Below, piece after piece: positions 42,362 to 51,918 of a DNA stretch of 64,000 bases. The notes beneath the pieces are model-generated. The model made no database searches and was not told where the DNA came from. It saw only the letters and a list, made by a program, of their open reading frames with translations. The translations under genes and the position numbers were made by a program. The stretch is from Synergistaceae bacterium (GTDB taxonomy: Bacteria > Synergistota > Synergistia > Synergistales > Synergistaceae): NCBI GenBank assembly GCA_030533085.1, contig JAUNJZ010000006.1, positions 1 to 64,000 of the forward strand, read 5' to 3'. Numbering within the stretch: the stretch's first letter is position 1; every line of letters begins with the position of its first letter.

Positions 42362-44401
42362 GTGGAAAATAAGCTTTCCAGTCCTCTCTCCGTCCTCAAA
42401 GGAGCGGGGCCGCGCAGATGTGCCCTGCTGGAAAAGCTCGGCCTGCGCACAGTTCAGGATCTGCTCTGGTTCTTCCCCAGAAGATACGAGGATCACAGGG
42501 ATATAAGAAAAATATCAGAGCTTGTCCCCGGAGCCTCATCCGTAGTGTTCGCCTCCGTGATGAGCTGCGAGGCGCGCTCATTGGCGGGAGGCGGCCGCCG
42601 TATGATCCGCTGCCGTCTGTCAGACGGCAGCGGCGAGCTTGAGGCGCTCTGGTTCAACCGCAAAGGGCTGGAGCATATATTAAAAGAAGCCGTCCCCGTC
42701 CTACTCTGCGGAATTCCGACGCTGCGCTCCGGCACATTTGAAATGACCGAGCCGGACTTTGAAATAGTAAAGGGCGACTGGCGTGAAAGCTCCTTTCTTG
42801 GAATAATCCCCGTCTATCCGTCAACGGAGGGGCTGCCGAAGAGGTGGTTCCGCGAAACGGCTCTGGCCGCTGTAAGGGAATATTCACCTCTGCTCGAAGA
42901 TATCCTTCCTCCATCTCTTATAGAAAAAAACAGGCTGCTCCCGCTTTCAGAAGCCGTCCGTCAGATGCACGCGCCTGACGCCCCGGAAAGCTGGAAGGAG
43001 GCGCGCCGCCGCGTCGTATATGAAGAGCTCTTCACATTACAGCTATCGCTGGCCGCCGCCAGAGAAAAAAATTCACGCGGCTCCGCCCCGCCGACGCAGA
43101 AAGGGGCGCTCTTTGCGGCGATGCTGGAACGCCTCCCCTTCACGCTGACGGAATCCCAGAAAAAGGTGATAGACGAGCTGATATCCGAAGGGGCGAAAGG
43201 GCAGCCGCTGGCGCGCCTGATACAGGGGGACGTCGGCTGCGGCAAAACAGCCGTTGCGGCGGCCCTTGCGGCGGCGGTATGCGACGGCGGCGCGCAGTGC
43301 GCGATACTCGCCCCCACGGAGGTGCTGGCGGAACAGCTCAGAGAGCAGATGAAAAAATATCTGCCGCTCACAGAGGCGGAATGCGCGCTGCTCAAAGCCT
43401 CGCTGCCCGCCCGTGAGCGCAGGAGCGTGCTGAAAGGGCTTGAAGATGGAAGCGTGAAAATAGTCGCTGGGACGCAGGCTCTGCTTTCGGAGGGGATTTC
43501 CTTCCGGAGGCTCGGCGCGCTGATAATAGACGAACAGCAGCGCTTCGGCGTGCGCCAGCGCGCGCGGCTGCTGCAAAAAGAGGAAAGCCCGCACCTTATA
43601 ATGATGAGCGCCACGCCGATACCGCGGACAATGGCCCTCACCCTGTACGGCGACCTCGACATATCGCTGATAGAGGGGTGTCCCTCCGGCCGCCCACCGG
43701 TGGAGACGCGGATAATCGGCGGGGAACAGCTTGAAAAGCTGCTTCGCTTTATCGCGGAAGAGACGCTCTCCGGCGGACGCGTCTACTGGATATGTCCGCG
43801 CGTGGAGGAAGATGGGCCTTCTTGCCTGCCGGCGGCGGTAAAACGCTTCCAGTGGCTGAGAAAAAAGCTGCCGCCGGTGCGGACTGCCCTGATACACGGA
43901 CAGATGGAAAGCGGAGAAAAGGAGGCCGCGATCAGCGCCTTTCGCGATGGAAAGGCGTCGATACTTGTCGGAACGACCGTGCTGGAAGTAGGCGTCGACG
44001 TTCCTGAGGCGACTGTGATCGTGATAGAAGCGCCGGAACGCTACGGCCTTTCGCAGCTCCACCAGCTCAGAGGAAGAATCGGACGCGGAAAGCGCCGCGG
44101 GGTCTGTCTCCTGCTGTCGCGGCAGCCGGAGGACGCGGAACGGCTGAAAATATTCGCCGCCACAAACGACGGCTTCGAGATAGCCCGCTCCGACCTAGAA
44201 CTGCGCGGCGCGGGAGAGCTGGCCGGAACGGCGCAGCACGGCTCCGCGCGCTTCAAAGCGGCGGATCTTCGCCGCGACTGGCGGCTGGCCGAACTGGCGG
44301 CGAAGGAGGCTCGTGAATTCCTGGCCGCGGAAGGTCTAGCCGCGCTGCACCCCTCGCTGCGCGAAAAAATAGACAAGGAAGAGCAAACAACCATATCCTG
44401 A
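42362..44401 (+). CDS. recG: ATP-dependent DNA helicase RecG
   Basis: The product is 679 residues, typical RecG. An OB/wedge domain (about 60-160) joins the helicase: Walker A GDVGCGKT, DEQQRFG (DExQ-type box II), MSATPIPRT, QLRGRIGRG (motif VI). It remodels stalled forks and Holliday junctions. It starts on GTG 14 bases after divIVA; no strong ribosome site is visible at the start. Confidence 0.95.
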   Translation: MENKLSSPLSVLKGAGPRRCALLEKLGLRTVQDLLWFFPRRYEDHRDIRKISELVPGASSVVFASVMSCEARSLAGGGRRMIRCRLSDGSGELEALWFNRKGLEHILKEAVPVLLCGIPTLRSGTFEMTEPDFEIVKGDWRESSFLGIIPVYPSTEGLPKRWFRETALAAVREYSPLLEDILPPSLIEKNRLLPLSEAVRQMHAPDAPESWKEARRRVVYEELFTLQLSLAAAREKNSRGSAPPTQKGALFAAMLERLPFTLTESQKKVIDELISEGAKGQPLARLIQGDVGCGKTAVAAALAAAVCDGGAQCAILAPTEVLAEQLREQMKKYLPLTEAECALLKASLPARERRSVLKGLEDGSVKIVAGTQALLSEGISFRRLGALIIDEQQRFGVRQRARLLQKEESPHLIMMSATPIPRTMALTLYGDLDISLIEGCPSGRPPVETRIIGGEQLEKLLRFIAEETLSGGRVYWICPRVEEDGPSCLPAAVKRFQWLRKKLPPVRTALIHGQMESGEKEAAISAFRDGKASILVGTTVLEVGVDVPEATVIVIEAPERYGLSQLHQLRGRIGRGKRRGVCLLLSRQPEDAERLKIFAATNDGFEIARSDLELRGAGELAGTAQHGSARFKAADLRRDWRLAELAAKEAREFLAAEGLAALHPSLREKIDKEEQTTIS

Positions 44402-44508
44402 AAAGAGGCGCCCTTCGCCGATTGTATCTGCCGGCCGCTAAACAGACTTTCTGAGATCCACGCGCCGCGCGGCATGTGGGGATATGGGAGTATACGGCTT
44501 TGCAGTCT

Positions 44509-44545
44509 CCGGCTTTCCCGCCGGCGGGCTTCTCTTTATCTTTTT
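44509..44545 (+). terminator. Weak terminator-like hairpin after recG
   Basis: ccggc (44509-44513) pairs with gccgg (44520-44524), overlapping the palindrome cccgccggcggg, then a T-rich run CTTCTCTTTATCTTTTT. The stem is only five base pairs. Confidence 0.3.
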
Positions 44546-44650
44546 CAGGTAATTCTTGCCTCTCTTTGCGCAAACAACTTTTATTTAAAAGAGAAATATA
44601 TCATTTTTGCAGAAATATGGTAATCTATTATCAGTAAAGGAGGCGGTCGC

Positions 44651-45028
44651 GTGGGTTGTTTTTACGGTTTACACAGAAAGTATTGCACGGCTTTCGCGAT
44701 TACGGCTTTCTATGTCGTTATGCAGCTTTTCCTGCTGCTCTGCTGCGGCGGCCCTTCCTCCGCCAGCTTGCAGGATCGCGGCAGCATCCATGTGATGGAG
44801 GCTGTGAAGAGCCTCTCTTCTACCTCGCCTGTGCAGCGCGCTATCGAAAAGGCGCGCCTTTTGTCGTTCTCCATAAAAACGCTTGCCGTTTCGCGCGCTC
44901 TCTCGGAGGCCTTTTCCGAGGGGCTGAGCCTTACCGCGCGCCGCGCCAGCAGCTGGCTTCTCTGGGAGCTTTTTGTCGGCGACGAACAGGAATCTCATCC
45001 TTCCTCCGATATGGTCGCGAGGAAATAA
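44651..45028 (+). CDS. Small hypothetical protein with N-terminal membrane/signal segment
   Basis: The product is 125 residues from a GTG with AAAGGAGG eight bases upstream. Residues 15-33 (AITAFYVVMQLFLLLCCGG) form a hydrophobic helix that may be a signal or anchor; the rest is helical and Ser/Ala/Glu-rich. I do not recognise a family. The start signal supports this frame, though a second frame from 44656 is also open. An AT-rich upstream region contains a TATTAT at 44626-44631. Confidence 0.5.
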   Translation: MGCFYGLHRKYCTAFAITAFYVVMQLFLLLCCGGPSSASLQDRGSIHVMEAVKSLSSTSPVQRAIEKARLLSFSIKTLAVSRALSEAFSEGLSLTARRASSWLLWELFVGDEQESHPSSDMVARK

Positions 45029-45172
45029 CAGCTTTCCCTTTTTCTGATTAAAGGCGGATATATTGGAGCCGTCGCCGTCAGGCGCGGCCGGCCGGTTTTC
45101 TCGGTGCGCCTCTTCCGCGTTGAAGAGGCTGCGCCGTTGGCTTTTTTATCTATGGAATCAGGGGGAGCTGCG

Positions 45173-48100
45173 ATGGAATTACTTCACGCGGGGCTTGATA
45201 TAGGTTCTACGACGGCAAAGGCCGTCGTCCTGGACCAGTATGACAGAATCGTGTTTTATCGATACAGCCGTCATTTCGCGGATATACGCACGGCGGTCGA
45301 AAGACTGGTCGGCGACATAAAGGAAAGCTTTTCAGGCGCGAGACTGACGCTGGCTATGGCCGGCTCGGGGGCGCTGGAAATAGCGCGGGGGATGAATGTT
45401 CCCTTCACTCAGGAGCAGATAGCGTGCAGCGCGAGCATCGCCCGTTTTCTTCCGGGGGTGGACGTTTGCATTGAGCTTGGCGGCGAGGACGCGAAGATAA
45501 CCTTTTTTGACGCCGCGGGGGCGGAACAGAGGATGAACGAGACCTGCGCCGGCGGCACAGGGGCCTTTCTTGACCAGATGGCGACGCTGTTCGGCACGGA
45601 CGCGGCGGGGCTTAACGAGATGGCGAAGGGCTATAAGACGCTCTATCCGGTCGCATCTCGCTGCGGCGTTTTCGCGAAGACAGACGTGCAGGCGCTTCTT
45701 AACGACGGCGCGCCGCGTTCTGATGTGGCCGCCTCTATCTTTCAGGCTATAGTCAACCAGACGATAGGAGGGCTGGCCTGCGGCAGAAGCATTACGGGGA
45801 GGGTAGCCTTTCTCGGAGGCCCGCTTTATTTCCTCTCAGAGCTGCGCAAACGCTTTTCGGAAACGCTGAGGCTGTCGCCGGAGCGCTGCATATTCCCGGA
45901 GAATCCGCATCTTTTTGTAGCTATGGGGGCGGCTATCAGCGCAAAGAAGTTCGGAGCCGAGGCCGCCGACGTTTTCAAGCGGCGCGCCGAGCGCTTTTTC
46001 ATTTCGCACGGCGACGATAAGCGCGCCGCGCTGCCGCCGCTCTTCGGAGAAACGGCGGAGCTGTCTTCTTTCAGAGAGCGCCATTCGCGCTGCGCCGTGA
46101 GGCGCGCGGAGCTGGCGGATTATCGCGGCGCGGCCTATCTTGGCGTGGACGTAGGCTCGACGACGACCAAGGCGGCGCTTATCGGCTCCGAGGGAGAGCT
46201 TTTATTCTCCCGCTATAAAATGACAGGCGTCGGCGAGCCGCTGAAAACGGTGCGCGAGGTTCTTTCCGAGCTGTATTCCATGTTGCCGGAGGGGGTCTAT
46301 ATAGCGGGGAGCGGAGTCACCGGCTACGGCGAAAAGCTGATACGCGCCGCTTTCGCAATGGACTGCGGAGAGGTCGAGACCGTGGCCCACGCGCGCGCCG
46401 CCGCTTTCGTGCTGCCCGGGGCGGATTTCGTGATAGATATCGGCGGGCAGGATATGAAATGTTTAAGGATCAGGAATGGCGTTATTGACGGAGTCTTTCT
46501 CAACGAGGCCTGCTCCTCCGGCTGCGGCTCTTTCCTGCAAAGCTTCGCCGGCTCGCTCAATATGGATATGGATGAGTTCGCGCGCGCGGCGGAGAGGTCG
46601 GCGTCTCCCGTGGATCTCGGCTCGCGCTGCACCGTCTTTATGAATTCGCGGGTGCGTCAGGCGCAGAAGGAGGGGGCGGCTATCGAGGACATTTCGGCCG
46701 GACTTGTCTACGCGGTGGTGAAGAACGCCCTTTATAAGGTGCTGAAGATTAAGGACCCGTCGGAGCTGGGCGAGCGTATCGTCGTGCAGGGCGGGGCCTT
46801 CCGCAATGACGCGCTTCTGCGCGCCTTTGAGCTTGTGACCGGGCGCGAGGTCGTGCGCCCCGATATTTCAGAGCTGATGGGGGCTTTTGGCGCGGCGCTG
46901 ATAGCGCGGGAGCGCGCCTCAGCCGGCGGCAGCACGCTCGCGGGGGCGCGCGAGCTGGAAAATTTCAGCGCCTCCGCTTCAACGCGGAACTGCTGCGGCT
47001 GCGGAAACAGATGTCTGCTGACGCTGACGCGCTTTTCCGACGGCAGGAGCTATATATCTGGCAACCGCTGCGAAAGGGGGGCTTCCGACAGCGAAAATGG
47101 GGAGCGTCTGCCCGACCTCTTTGAACGCAAATACAGGCGGCTCTTTGATTATTACAGACCGCGCTGCGCGAAGGAAGCTCCGCGCGGCGTTGTCGGAATA
47201 CCGCGCGTTCTCAATATATACGAAGATTATCCCTTCTGGTTTACGCTGCTGACGGAGCTGGGCTTCCGCGTCGAGCTTTCTTCCGCGTCGCCGGACGAGA
47301 AGCTGGGCATAGAGACAGTTCCATCGCAGACCGTATGTTACCCGGCGAAGCTGGCGCACCGTCATATAGCGGAGCTGCTGGAGCGCGGGATAAAGAATAT
47401 ATTCTATCCTATCCTGCTGCGCGAGAGAAAGGAATTCGACGCGGCGCGCAATAATTACAACTGCCCGGTGGTTACAGGCTATCCCGATGTGGCGCGCCTC
47501 AACATGGAAGCTCTGCGCGGCGGCGAAACGCGCTATATGACGCCGGAGCTGGCGATAGAGTCTGACGGCAGCGTCGTCCGCGCTATGGGAAAGACGCTCG
47601 CCCCCTTTGGCGTAAAGAGGGGCGAAATTGTCCGCGCCCTTGCGCGCGCCCGCTCTGAAATGGAGAGTTATAAGGCTGATGTGGAGAGCTTCGGCCGCGA
47701 GGCGCTGGAACGGCTCAGAGAGAGCGGCGGCATTGGCGTCGTGCTGGCCGGACATCCCTATCATCTCAGCCCGGAGGTCAATCACGGCATTCCGGAGCTG
47801 ATAAACAGCTACGGCGTTACAGTATTCACGGAGGATTCCATCTGCGCGCTCGCGCGCGGACTGGAGCGGGAGGGCGATGTGGAATCGGTGGATCAGTGGG
47901 TCTATCATTCGCGTCTCTACCGCGCTGCGATAGCGCTCGCGCGTCATCCCGCGCTGAAGAATGTCGAGCTGGTGCAGCTCAATTCCTTCGGCTGCGGGCT
48001 GGACGCCGTGAGCGCGGAGCAGACGGCGGAGATTTTGACGCGCGCCGGAAAGCTGCACACCCTGATAAAGATCGACGAGGGGAAGAATAACGGCGCTGTG

Positions 48101-49399
48101 AAAATCAGAATACGTTCGCTGCTCGCCGCTATGAAGATGAAAAAAGAAGATTGCGGCGCGCCGCGCGGCGATGGGACGCAAAGCGCGCGCCGCCCGGCAG
48201 TATCGGAGAGGCGCGGGCGCACGCTGCTCTGTCCTCCGCTTTCTCAGTTTCACTTCCAGTTCATGGAGACCGCCTTCTCCGCCGCGGATATAAATCTCAA
48301 AGTTCTGCCGGAGGGCGGACGCGAAACGGCGGAGCTTGGGCTGCGCTATGTGAACAACGACCTGTGCTATCCGGCCATGATGGTGGTGGGGCAGTTCATC
48401 GAGGCGCTGAGAAGCGGCCTTTACGACCCGGAGCGCACGGACTGCCTCTACGCTCAGACAGGCGGGGCGTGCCGCGCCAGCAATTATGTGCATCTGCTGC
48501 GCCGCGCCCTTGACGCGGCCGGCTTTAGGCAGGTGCGGCTGCTCGCGCTTAACAGCCAGGGGGGCGGCGAAGCTGAAAGCTTTAAGGTGCCGCCGCGCAT
48601 AGGACGGCGGGCGCTGCTTGGGATGCTTTACGGCGATCTGATGATGCGGTTGCTGCTGCGCAGCCGCCCGTACGAAAAAGAAAAAGGGGCGAGCGAAAGC
48701 CTTTATGAGAGCTGGAAAAAACGGGCGGAAGAGAATGTCCGCGACGGAAGGCTGGGGAGCTTTAGAGAGAACGCGCGCCTGATGGTGCGGGATTTCGCCG
48801 CGCTGCCGCTCGACCCGACGCCGCGTCCGCGAGTGGGCATTGTCGGCGAGATACTTGTAAAATACCACGCGAACGCGAATGACCGGCTGATAGAGCTGAT
48901 AGAGGATGAGGGCGGAGAGGCCGTCGTGCCTGATATGGCGAATTTCCTCGCCTATTGCCTATTCGACAAGGTTCACGCGCATAAGAAGCTGGCCGGAGCG
49001 CTGCTGCCGAGGCTGGCGGGCGAGGCGGGAATATGGCTGCTGGAGCGGCTGCGCGCGCCGCTTTTCTCCGCCCTTGACGGGACGCGCTTCGGCAGGCCAC
49101 ATTCAATAAAGGAGCTTTCGCGGCTGGGCGCATCTGTCGTTTCGCAGTCCAACCAGGCCGGCGAGGGCTGGCTGCTCACAGCGGAGATGCTGGCGCTTAT
49201 TGAAAGCGGGGTAAAAAATGTGCTCTGCGTACAGCCTTTCGCCTGCCTGCCAAACCATATCACTGGAAAGGGCGTCGTCAAGGAGCTGAAGAGACGCTGC
49301 GGAGAGGCGAATATCCTTCCGCTGGATTACGACGCCAGCGTGAGCGCCGCAAACCGGCTGAACAGAATAAAGCTGCTGATGGCCACAGCCAGGGCGTAA
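45173..49399 (+). CDS. Double BadF-type activase fused to DUF2229/dehydratase-like domains
   Basis: The product is 1408 residues. Two ASKHA ATPase domains come first: GLDIGSTTAKAVVLD (about 8) with NETCAGGTGAFLDQ, and GVDVGSTTTKAALIG (about 325) with NEACSSGCGSFLQS and GSRCTVFMNS, where Cys residues hold a [4Fe-4S] in HgdC-type activators. A Cys cluster NCCGCGNRC lies near 605. Then DUF2229 (ETVPSQTVCYPAKLAH) and a C-terminal HgdB-like region (LRYVNNDLCYPAMMVVGQF). Relatives activate or resemble 2-hydroxyacyl-CoA dehydratases. This is one large protein known as a CoA-substrate activase family; the reaction is unclear. GGGGGAG precedes ATG 45173. Confidence 0.88.
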   Translation: MELLHAGLDIGSTTAKAVVLDQYDRIVFYRYSRHFADIRTAVERLVGDIKESFSGARLTLAMAGSGALEIARGMNVPFTQEQIACSASIARFLPGVDVCIELGGEDAKITFFDAAGAEQRMNETCAGGTGAFLDQMATLFGTDAAGLNEMAKGYKTLYPVASRCGVFAKTDVQALLNDGAPRSDVAASIFQAIVNQTIGGLACGRSITGRVAFLGGPLYFLSELRKRFSETLRLSPERCIFPENPHLFVAMGAAISAKKFGAEAADVFKRRAERFFISHGDDKRAALPPLFGETAELSSFRERHSRCAVRRAELADYRGAAYLGVDVGSTTTKAALIGSEGELLFSRYKMTGVGEPLKTVREVLSELYSMLPEGVYIAGSGVTGYGEKLIRAAFAMDCGEVETVAHARAAAFVLPGADFVIDIGGQDMKCLRIRNGVIDGVFLNEACSSGCGSFLQSFAGSLNMDMDEFARAAERSASPVDLGSRCTVFMNSRVRQAQKEGAAIEDISAGLVYAVVKNALYKVLKIKDPSELGERIVVQGGAFRNDALLRAFELVTGREVVRPDISELMGAFGAALIARERASAGGSTLAGARELENFSASASTRNCCGCGNRCLLTLTRFSDGRSYISGNRCERGASDSENGERLPDLFERKYRRLFDYYRPRCAKEAPRGVVGIPRVLNIYEDYPFWFTLLTELGFRVELSSASPDEKLGIETVPSQTVCYPAKLAHRHIAELLERGIKNIFYPILLRERKEFDAARNNYNCPVVTGYPDVARLNMEALRGGETRYMTPELAIESDGSVVRAMGKTLAPFGVKRGEIVRALARARSEMESYKADVESFGREALERLRESGGIGVVLAGHPYHLSPEVNHGIPELINSYGVTVFTEDSICALARGLEREGDVESVDQWVYHSRLYRAAIALARHPALKNVELVQLNSFGCGLDAVSAEQTAEILTRAGKLHTLIKIDEGKNNGAVKIRIRSLLAAMKMKKEDCGAPRGDGTQSARRPAVSERRGRTLLCPPLSQFHFQFMETAFSAADINLKVLPEGGRETAELGLRYVNNDLCYPAMMVVGQFIEALRSGLYDPERTDCLYAQTGGACRASNYVHLLRRALDAAGFRQVRLLALNSQGGGEAESFKVPPRIGRRALLGMLYGDLMMRLLLRSRPYEKEKGASESLYESWKKRAEENVRDGRLGSFRENARLMVRDFAALPLDPTPRPRVGIVGEILVKYHANANDRLIELIEDEGGEAVVPDMANFLAYCLFDKVHAHKKLAGALLPRLAGEAGIWLLERLRAPLFSALDGTRFGRPHSIKELSRLGASVVSQSNQAGEGWLLTAEMLALIESGVKNVLCVQPFACLPNHITGKGVVKELKRRCGEANILPLDYDASVSAANRLNRIKLLMATARA

Positions 49400-49417
49400 G
49401 AGGCGAACAAAAGAAGG

Positions 49418-49466
49418 GGACGCCGCGCGGAGACTCTCTCATCCTCTTGCGCGGCGTCGCTTCTTA
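49418..49466. terminator. Bidirectional hairpin between convergent operons
   Basis: gacgccgcgc (49419-49428) pairs perfectly with gcgcggcgtc (49449-49458), then GCTTCTT. It separates the plus-strand activase gene from the minus-strand EUT operon. The T-run is short on both sides. Confidence 0.6.
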
Positions 49467-49524
49467 TCTTTGAAGGGCCTTTGCATATATTTGCATATAA
49501 ATATTGCAAGCGCCCCTCTGGCGG

Positions 49525-49977
49525 CTATATCTCCTGCCAGTTTGACGGATAGACGAAGTAGGCGTACCTTGCCGTGGACGGCGTCTGAAAATGAATATGG
49601 CTGCCCTTAGGGATGTAGACGATGTCGCCCGGCTTTGCCGTCAGCACGCGCCCGTCCGCCTCTATCTCCAGCACTCCGTCGAATACTACGTCGTACTCGT
49701 CGTAGCTCAGCGTCCATTCAAAGCTGGTGTGATCCAGCTCCATTATACCGGCTCCGATGTTTGGGGCCTCTTCCGGCGTCACTACGTCGCGCACGAGCAC
49801 CCCCTCCTCGCCCTGAAAAGGCTCGCACTTCACAGTAGCGCTTTTTATCAGGATTATTCCGCTCGGATCGACGATTTTCTCAAAGGGCGGCAGCGGCTGC
49901 GCCTCTTTGGCGGCCATTTCTCGCACCACACCTTCGACTATATGCTTCAAAAGCTCTTCGCTGACGTTCAGCGCCAT
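49525..49977 (-). CDS. eutQ: Ethanolamine utilization protein EutQ
   Basis: The product is 150 residues, a cupin. The core has DYVVF-type LSYDEYDVVFDGVLEIEADG and GDIVYIPKGSHIHFQTP. EutQ has been linked to acetate kinase activity in the EUT pathway. Residues 5-20 form an amphipathic helix (SEELLKHIVEGVVREM) like an encapsulation peptide. ATG 49977 has GGGAGG before it. It is the last gene of the operon. Confidence 0.93.
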   Translation of the reverse strand: MALNVSEELLKHIVEGVVREMAAKEAQPLPPFEKIVDPSGIILIKSATVKCEPFQGEEGVLVRDVVTPEEAPNIGAGIMELDHTSFEWTLSYDEYDVVFDGVLEIEADGRVLTAKPGDIVYIPKGSHIHFQTPSTARYAYFVYPSNWQEI

Positions 49978-50010
49978 TGTTTCAACCTCCCTTATTTCTT
50001 TCATCTTTCA

Positions 50011-50074
50011 GGCGGCTGCGGAGAGCCGCCCGAAAGCCCCTTCCATTATCAAGGAAACGCTGATCAAATCAGCG
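50011..50074 (-). promoter_or_regulatory. Two hairpins between eutH and eutQ
   Basis: Perfect 7-bp stems lie at 50011-50030 (ggcggct/agccgcc) and 50058-50074 (cgctgat/atcagcg). They fall between the eutH stop and the eutQ ribosome site and could set relative expression or mRNA decay. The loops do not show the conserved bases of EutV binding hairpins. Confidence 0.35.
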
Positions 50075-50079
50075 GCAGA

Positions 50080-51303
50080 CTAACTTTTCGAGCTTTCTAT
50101 CTTTGACAGCAGCATCGGAGCGAGGAAGTTTGCGAGGATGACCGCAGTGATACCGGCGACGAGTTTTCCGACGACTACAGGGAATATCATCTCCGGGTTT
50201 GCCCCGGCCGTGAAGCCGAGATGATCTCCGAAGACGAAGGCCGCCGACACCGTGAAGGCGACATTGAGCAGCTTGCCTTTGGGGTTCATCTTGTCAAAGA
50301 TGTTAAACATAGCAATGTTGTTCGCAAGGTTGGCGACCATTCCAGCCGCCCCCTCTTCATTCATTCCGAGTCTCCGTCCCACCGCCTCAAGCGCGCCGCC
50401 GAAGGTGCGGGTTATCCATTTGACCATGGGGAAGGCTCCTATCAGCACAGTGGCGATCTGCCCGCATATCAGCAGCCCGTCTTCAAGCGGTACTGTCCCG
50501 CCGTCCTCTGAGGGCAGCACCATCATGTCAAAGAGCGGGAAGAGTATGCCGGTCTGATATTCAAAAACGGCTATTGCGGTCACTATTGTGATGAGGATCG
50601 TCACAGCGCTGCCGAAGACGTTGAAGCCGTTTATCATCTGCTGCGGGCGGAACCAGAGGCCGATACATATCAGTCCGGCGATAATGATGACCGGTATCAG
50701 ATTAACAAGTATCGTCGAGAGATCTATCTTATACGGGGTCATATTCATCAGCAGCCCTCCGGCGATGCAGCCGAGCGGTATCGTTATCATCCCCGCGAGG
50801 ACGCCCGCGCCGAGGTACGGGCGGTCCTGCACCTTTATTATCGAGAGCGCGACAGGTATCGTAAAGACGACGGTCGGCCCCATCATCGTGCCGAGTATCA
50901 GCCCGGAGAAGTTGCCTATAGATTCATTGGCGGCAAGCTTCATCGCAAGCGGATAGCCGCCCATGTCGCAGGCGAGCAGCGTCGTCGCGAACATTGAGGC
51001 GTCGGAGCCTACCATGCCGTAAATGGGGACGACTATCGGCTTCAATATGATAGCGAGTACGGGTGCGGCGGCGACGACTCCGGCCATTGCTACGGCTAGA
51101 GAGCCCATCGCGTTGAAGCCGTTGTCGAATTCTTCTCCGTAGCCCCATTTGTTGCCGCGTATCTTGTCAATAGCGCCGAGCAGCATGAATATCATCATAA
51201 CGAATATGATGACGGAATTGACAGAAAGGCCGCCAAGCCATGCGTGCAGACTGCCGGTGAATACCTGAGTGTCGGAAAGCTTGCCCATCAGTTCATCAAA
51301 CAT
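50080..51303 (-). CDS. eutH: Ethanolamine transporter EutH
   Basis: The product is 407 residues with about ten or eleven membrane segments, for example VNSVIIFVMMIFMLLGAIDK and LAVAMAGVVAAAPVLAIIL. EGAAGMVANLANNIAMFNIF and FGDHLGFTAG are EutH motifs. It imports ethanolamine. The ATG at 51303 follows GAGGGA; a start at 51321 lacks that support. A strong hairpin lies just upstream. Confidence 0.95.
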   Translation of the reverse strand: MFDELMGKLSDTQVFTGSLHAWLGGLSVNSVIIFVMMIFMLLGAIDKIRGNKWGYGEEFDNGFNAMGSLAVAMAGVVAAAPVLAIILKPIVVPIYGMVGSDASMFATTLLACDMGGYPLAMKLAANESIGNFSGLILGTMMGPTVVFTIPVALSIIKVQDRPYLGAGVLAGMITIPLGCIAGGLLMNMTPYKIDLSTILVNLIPVIIIAGLICIGLWFRPQQMINGFNVFGSAVTILITIVTAIAVFEYQTGILFPLFDMMVLPSEDGGTVPLEDGLLICGQIATVLIGAFPMVKWITRTFGGALEAVGRRLGMNEEGAAGMVANLANNIAMFNIFDKMNPKGKLLNVAFTVSAAFVFGDHLGFTAGANPEMIFPVVVGKLVAGITAVILANFLAPMLLSKIESSKS

Positions 51304-51337
51304 TGTTATTCCCTCTTTCATCTCGTTTTATTTTTTC

Positions 51338-51376
51338 ACTTCGGCGCGAGAGGCTGCCGCCTGTTCGCGCCGAAGT
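51338..51376 (-). promoter_or_regulatory. Strong inverted repeat before eutH
   Basis: A 12-base perfect inverted repeat (acttcggcgcga, 51338-51349; tcgcgccgaagt, 51365-51376) surrounds a 15-base loop with its own small stem. On the minus RNA it is followed by A-rich, not U-rich sequence, so it is not a classical terminator. It may stabilise the upstream mRNA end or lower read-through into eutH. Confidence 0.5.
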
Positions 51377-51377
51377 C

Positions 51378-51917
51378 TTATATCAGCTTTTGCACAAGTT
51401 GCGGAGACGGCCTCGGTATTACTGTAGAGTTCACGAAAAGCTCCTCTTCGAGCGAGGCCGCGGCGACGGCCGCGCGCACGGAGCCAACGTCGCCGGTAAG
51501 TGTGACGAAGCCTTTGCCTCCGATCGCGAATCCGATGCGTATCTCGATCAGCGTCACGTTGGCGGCTTTTACGGCAACGTCGGCCGCCATTATCGCGGCG
51601 GCGACGGAAAAATATTCAAGCACGCCGACGGCGCCTATTGGATCGGGCCTCGTCGTCATCATTATCGCGGGGCATATCTGCGGGTCTATGTTGGGTATTA
51701 GCAGGCTGTCTACGACGTACTCCGCGGCCGCTGCCATACCCTCCTTCATAGCCGCCCGCGCCGCCCCTACGCCGCCGTGGACTATCGCTATATATTTTCC
51801 GGGGCAGACGGAGGAGGCGTGAATCAGCTCGACATTCGCGGCCTTCGCCATAACGTCGGCCGTATTTATCCCCGCCGCTATGCTGGAAAGCTCTATCATC
51901 GCTATCGCGTTTCCCAT
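51378..51917 (-). CDS. Trimeric tandem-BMC shell protein, PduT-like
   Basis: The product is 179 residues made of two BMC domains (about 4-90 and 97-179). Cys38 in SSVCPGKY sits where PduT Cys38 binds a central [4Fe-4S] cluster at the three-fold pore. Alignment to PduT also fits IMxxTRPDPIGAVGVLEYFSVA and STVIPRPSPQL. It should be a redox shell protein for electrons moving through the microcompartment, paired with PduS encoded upstream one base away. Confidence 0.9.
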   Translation of the reverse strand: MGNAIAMIELSSIAAGINTADVMAKAANVELIHASSVCPGKYIAIVHGGVGAARAAMKEGMAAAAEYVVDSLLIPNIDPQICPAIMMTTRPDPIGAVGVLEYFSVAAAIMAADVAVKAANVTLIEIRIGFAIGGKGFVTLTGDVGSVRAAVAAASLEEELFVNSTVIPRPSPQLVQKLI

Positions 51918-51918
51918 T

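Noticed and set aside
46979-48868. 629-codon open frame on the minus strand opposite the activase gene
   Set aside because: It mirrors codon bias of the plus-strand gene, has no recognisable motifs and no good ribosome site. The plus-strand protein shows clear domain motifs throughout.
50011-50074. EutV antitermination dual hairpin between eutH and eutQ
   Set aside because: Two stems are present, but the loops (CTCCGC and TTG on the RNA strand) lack the conserved A and G of EutV sites, and no terminator is paired with them.
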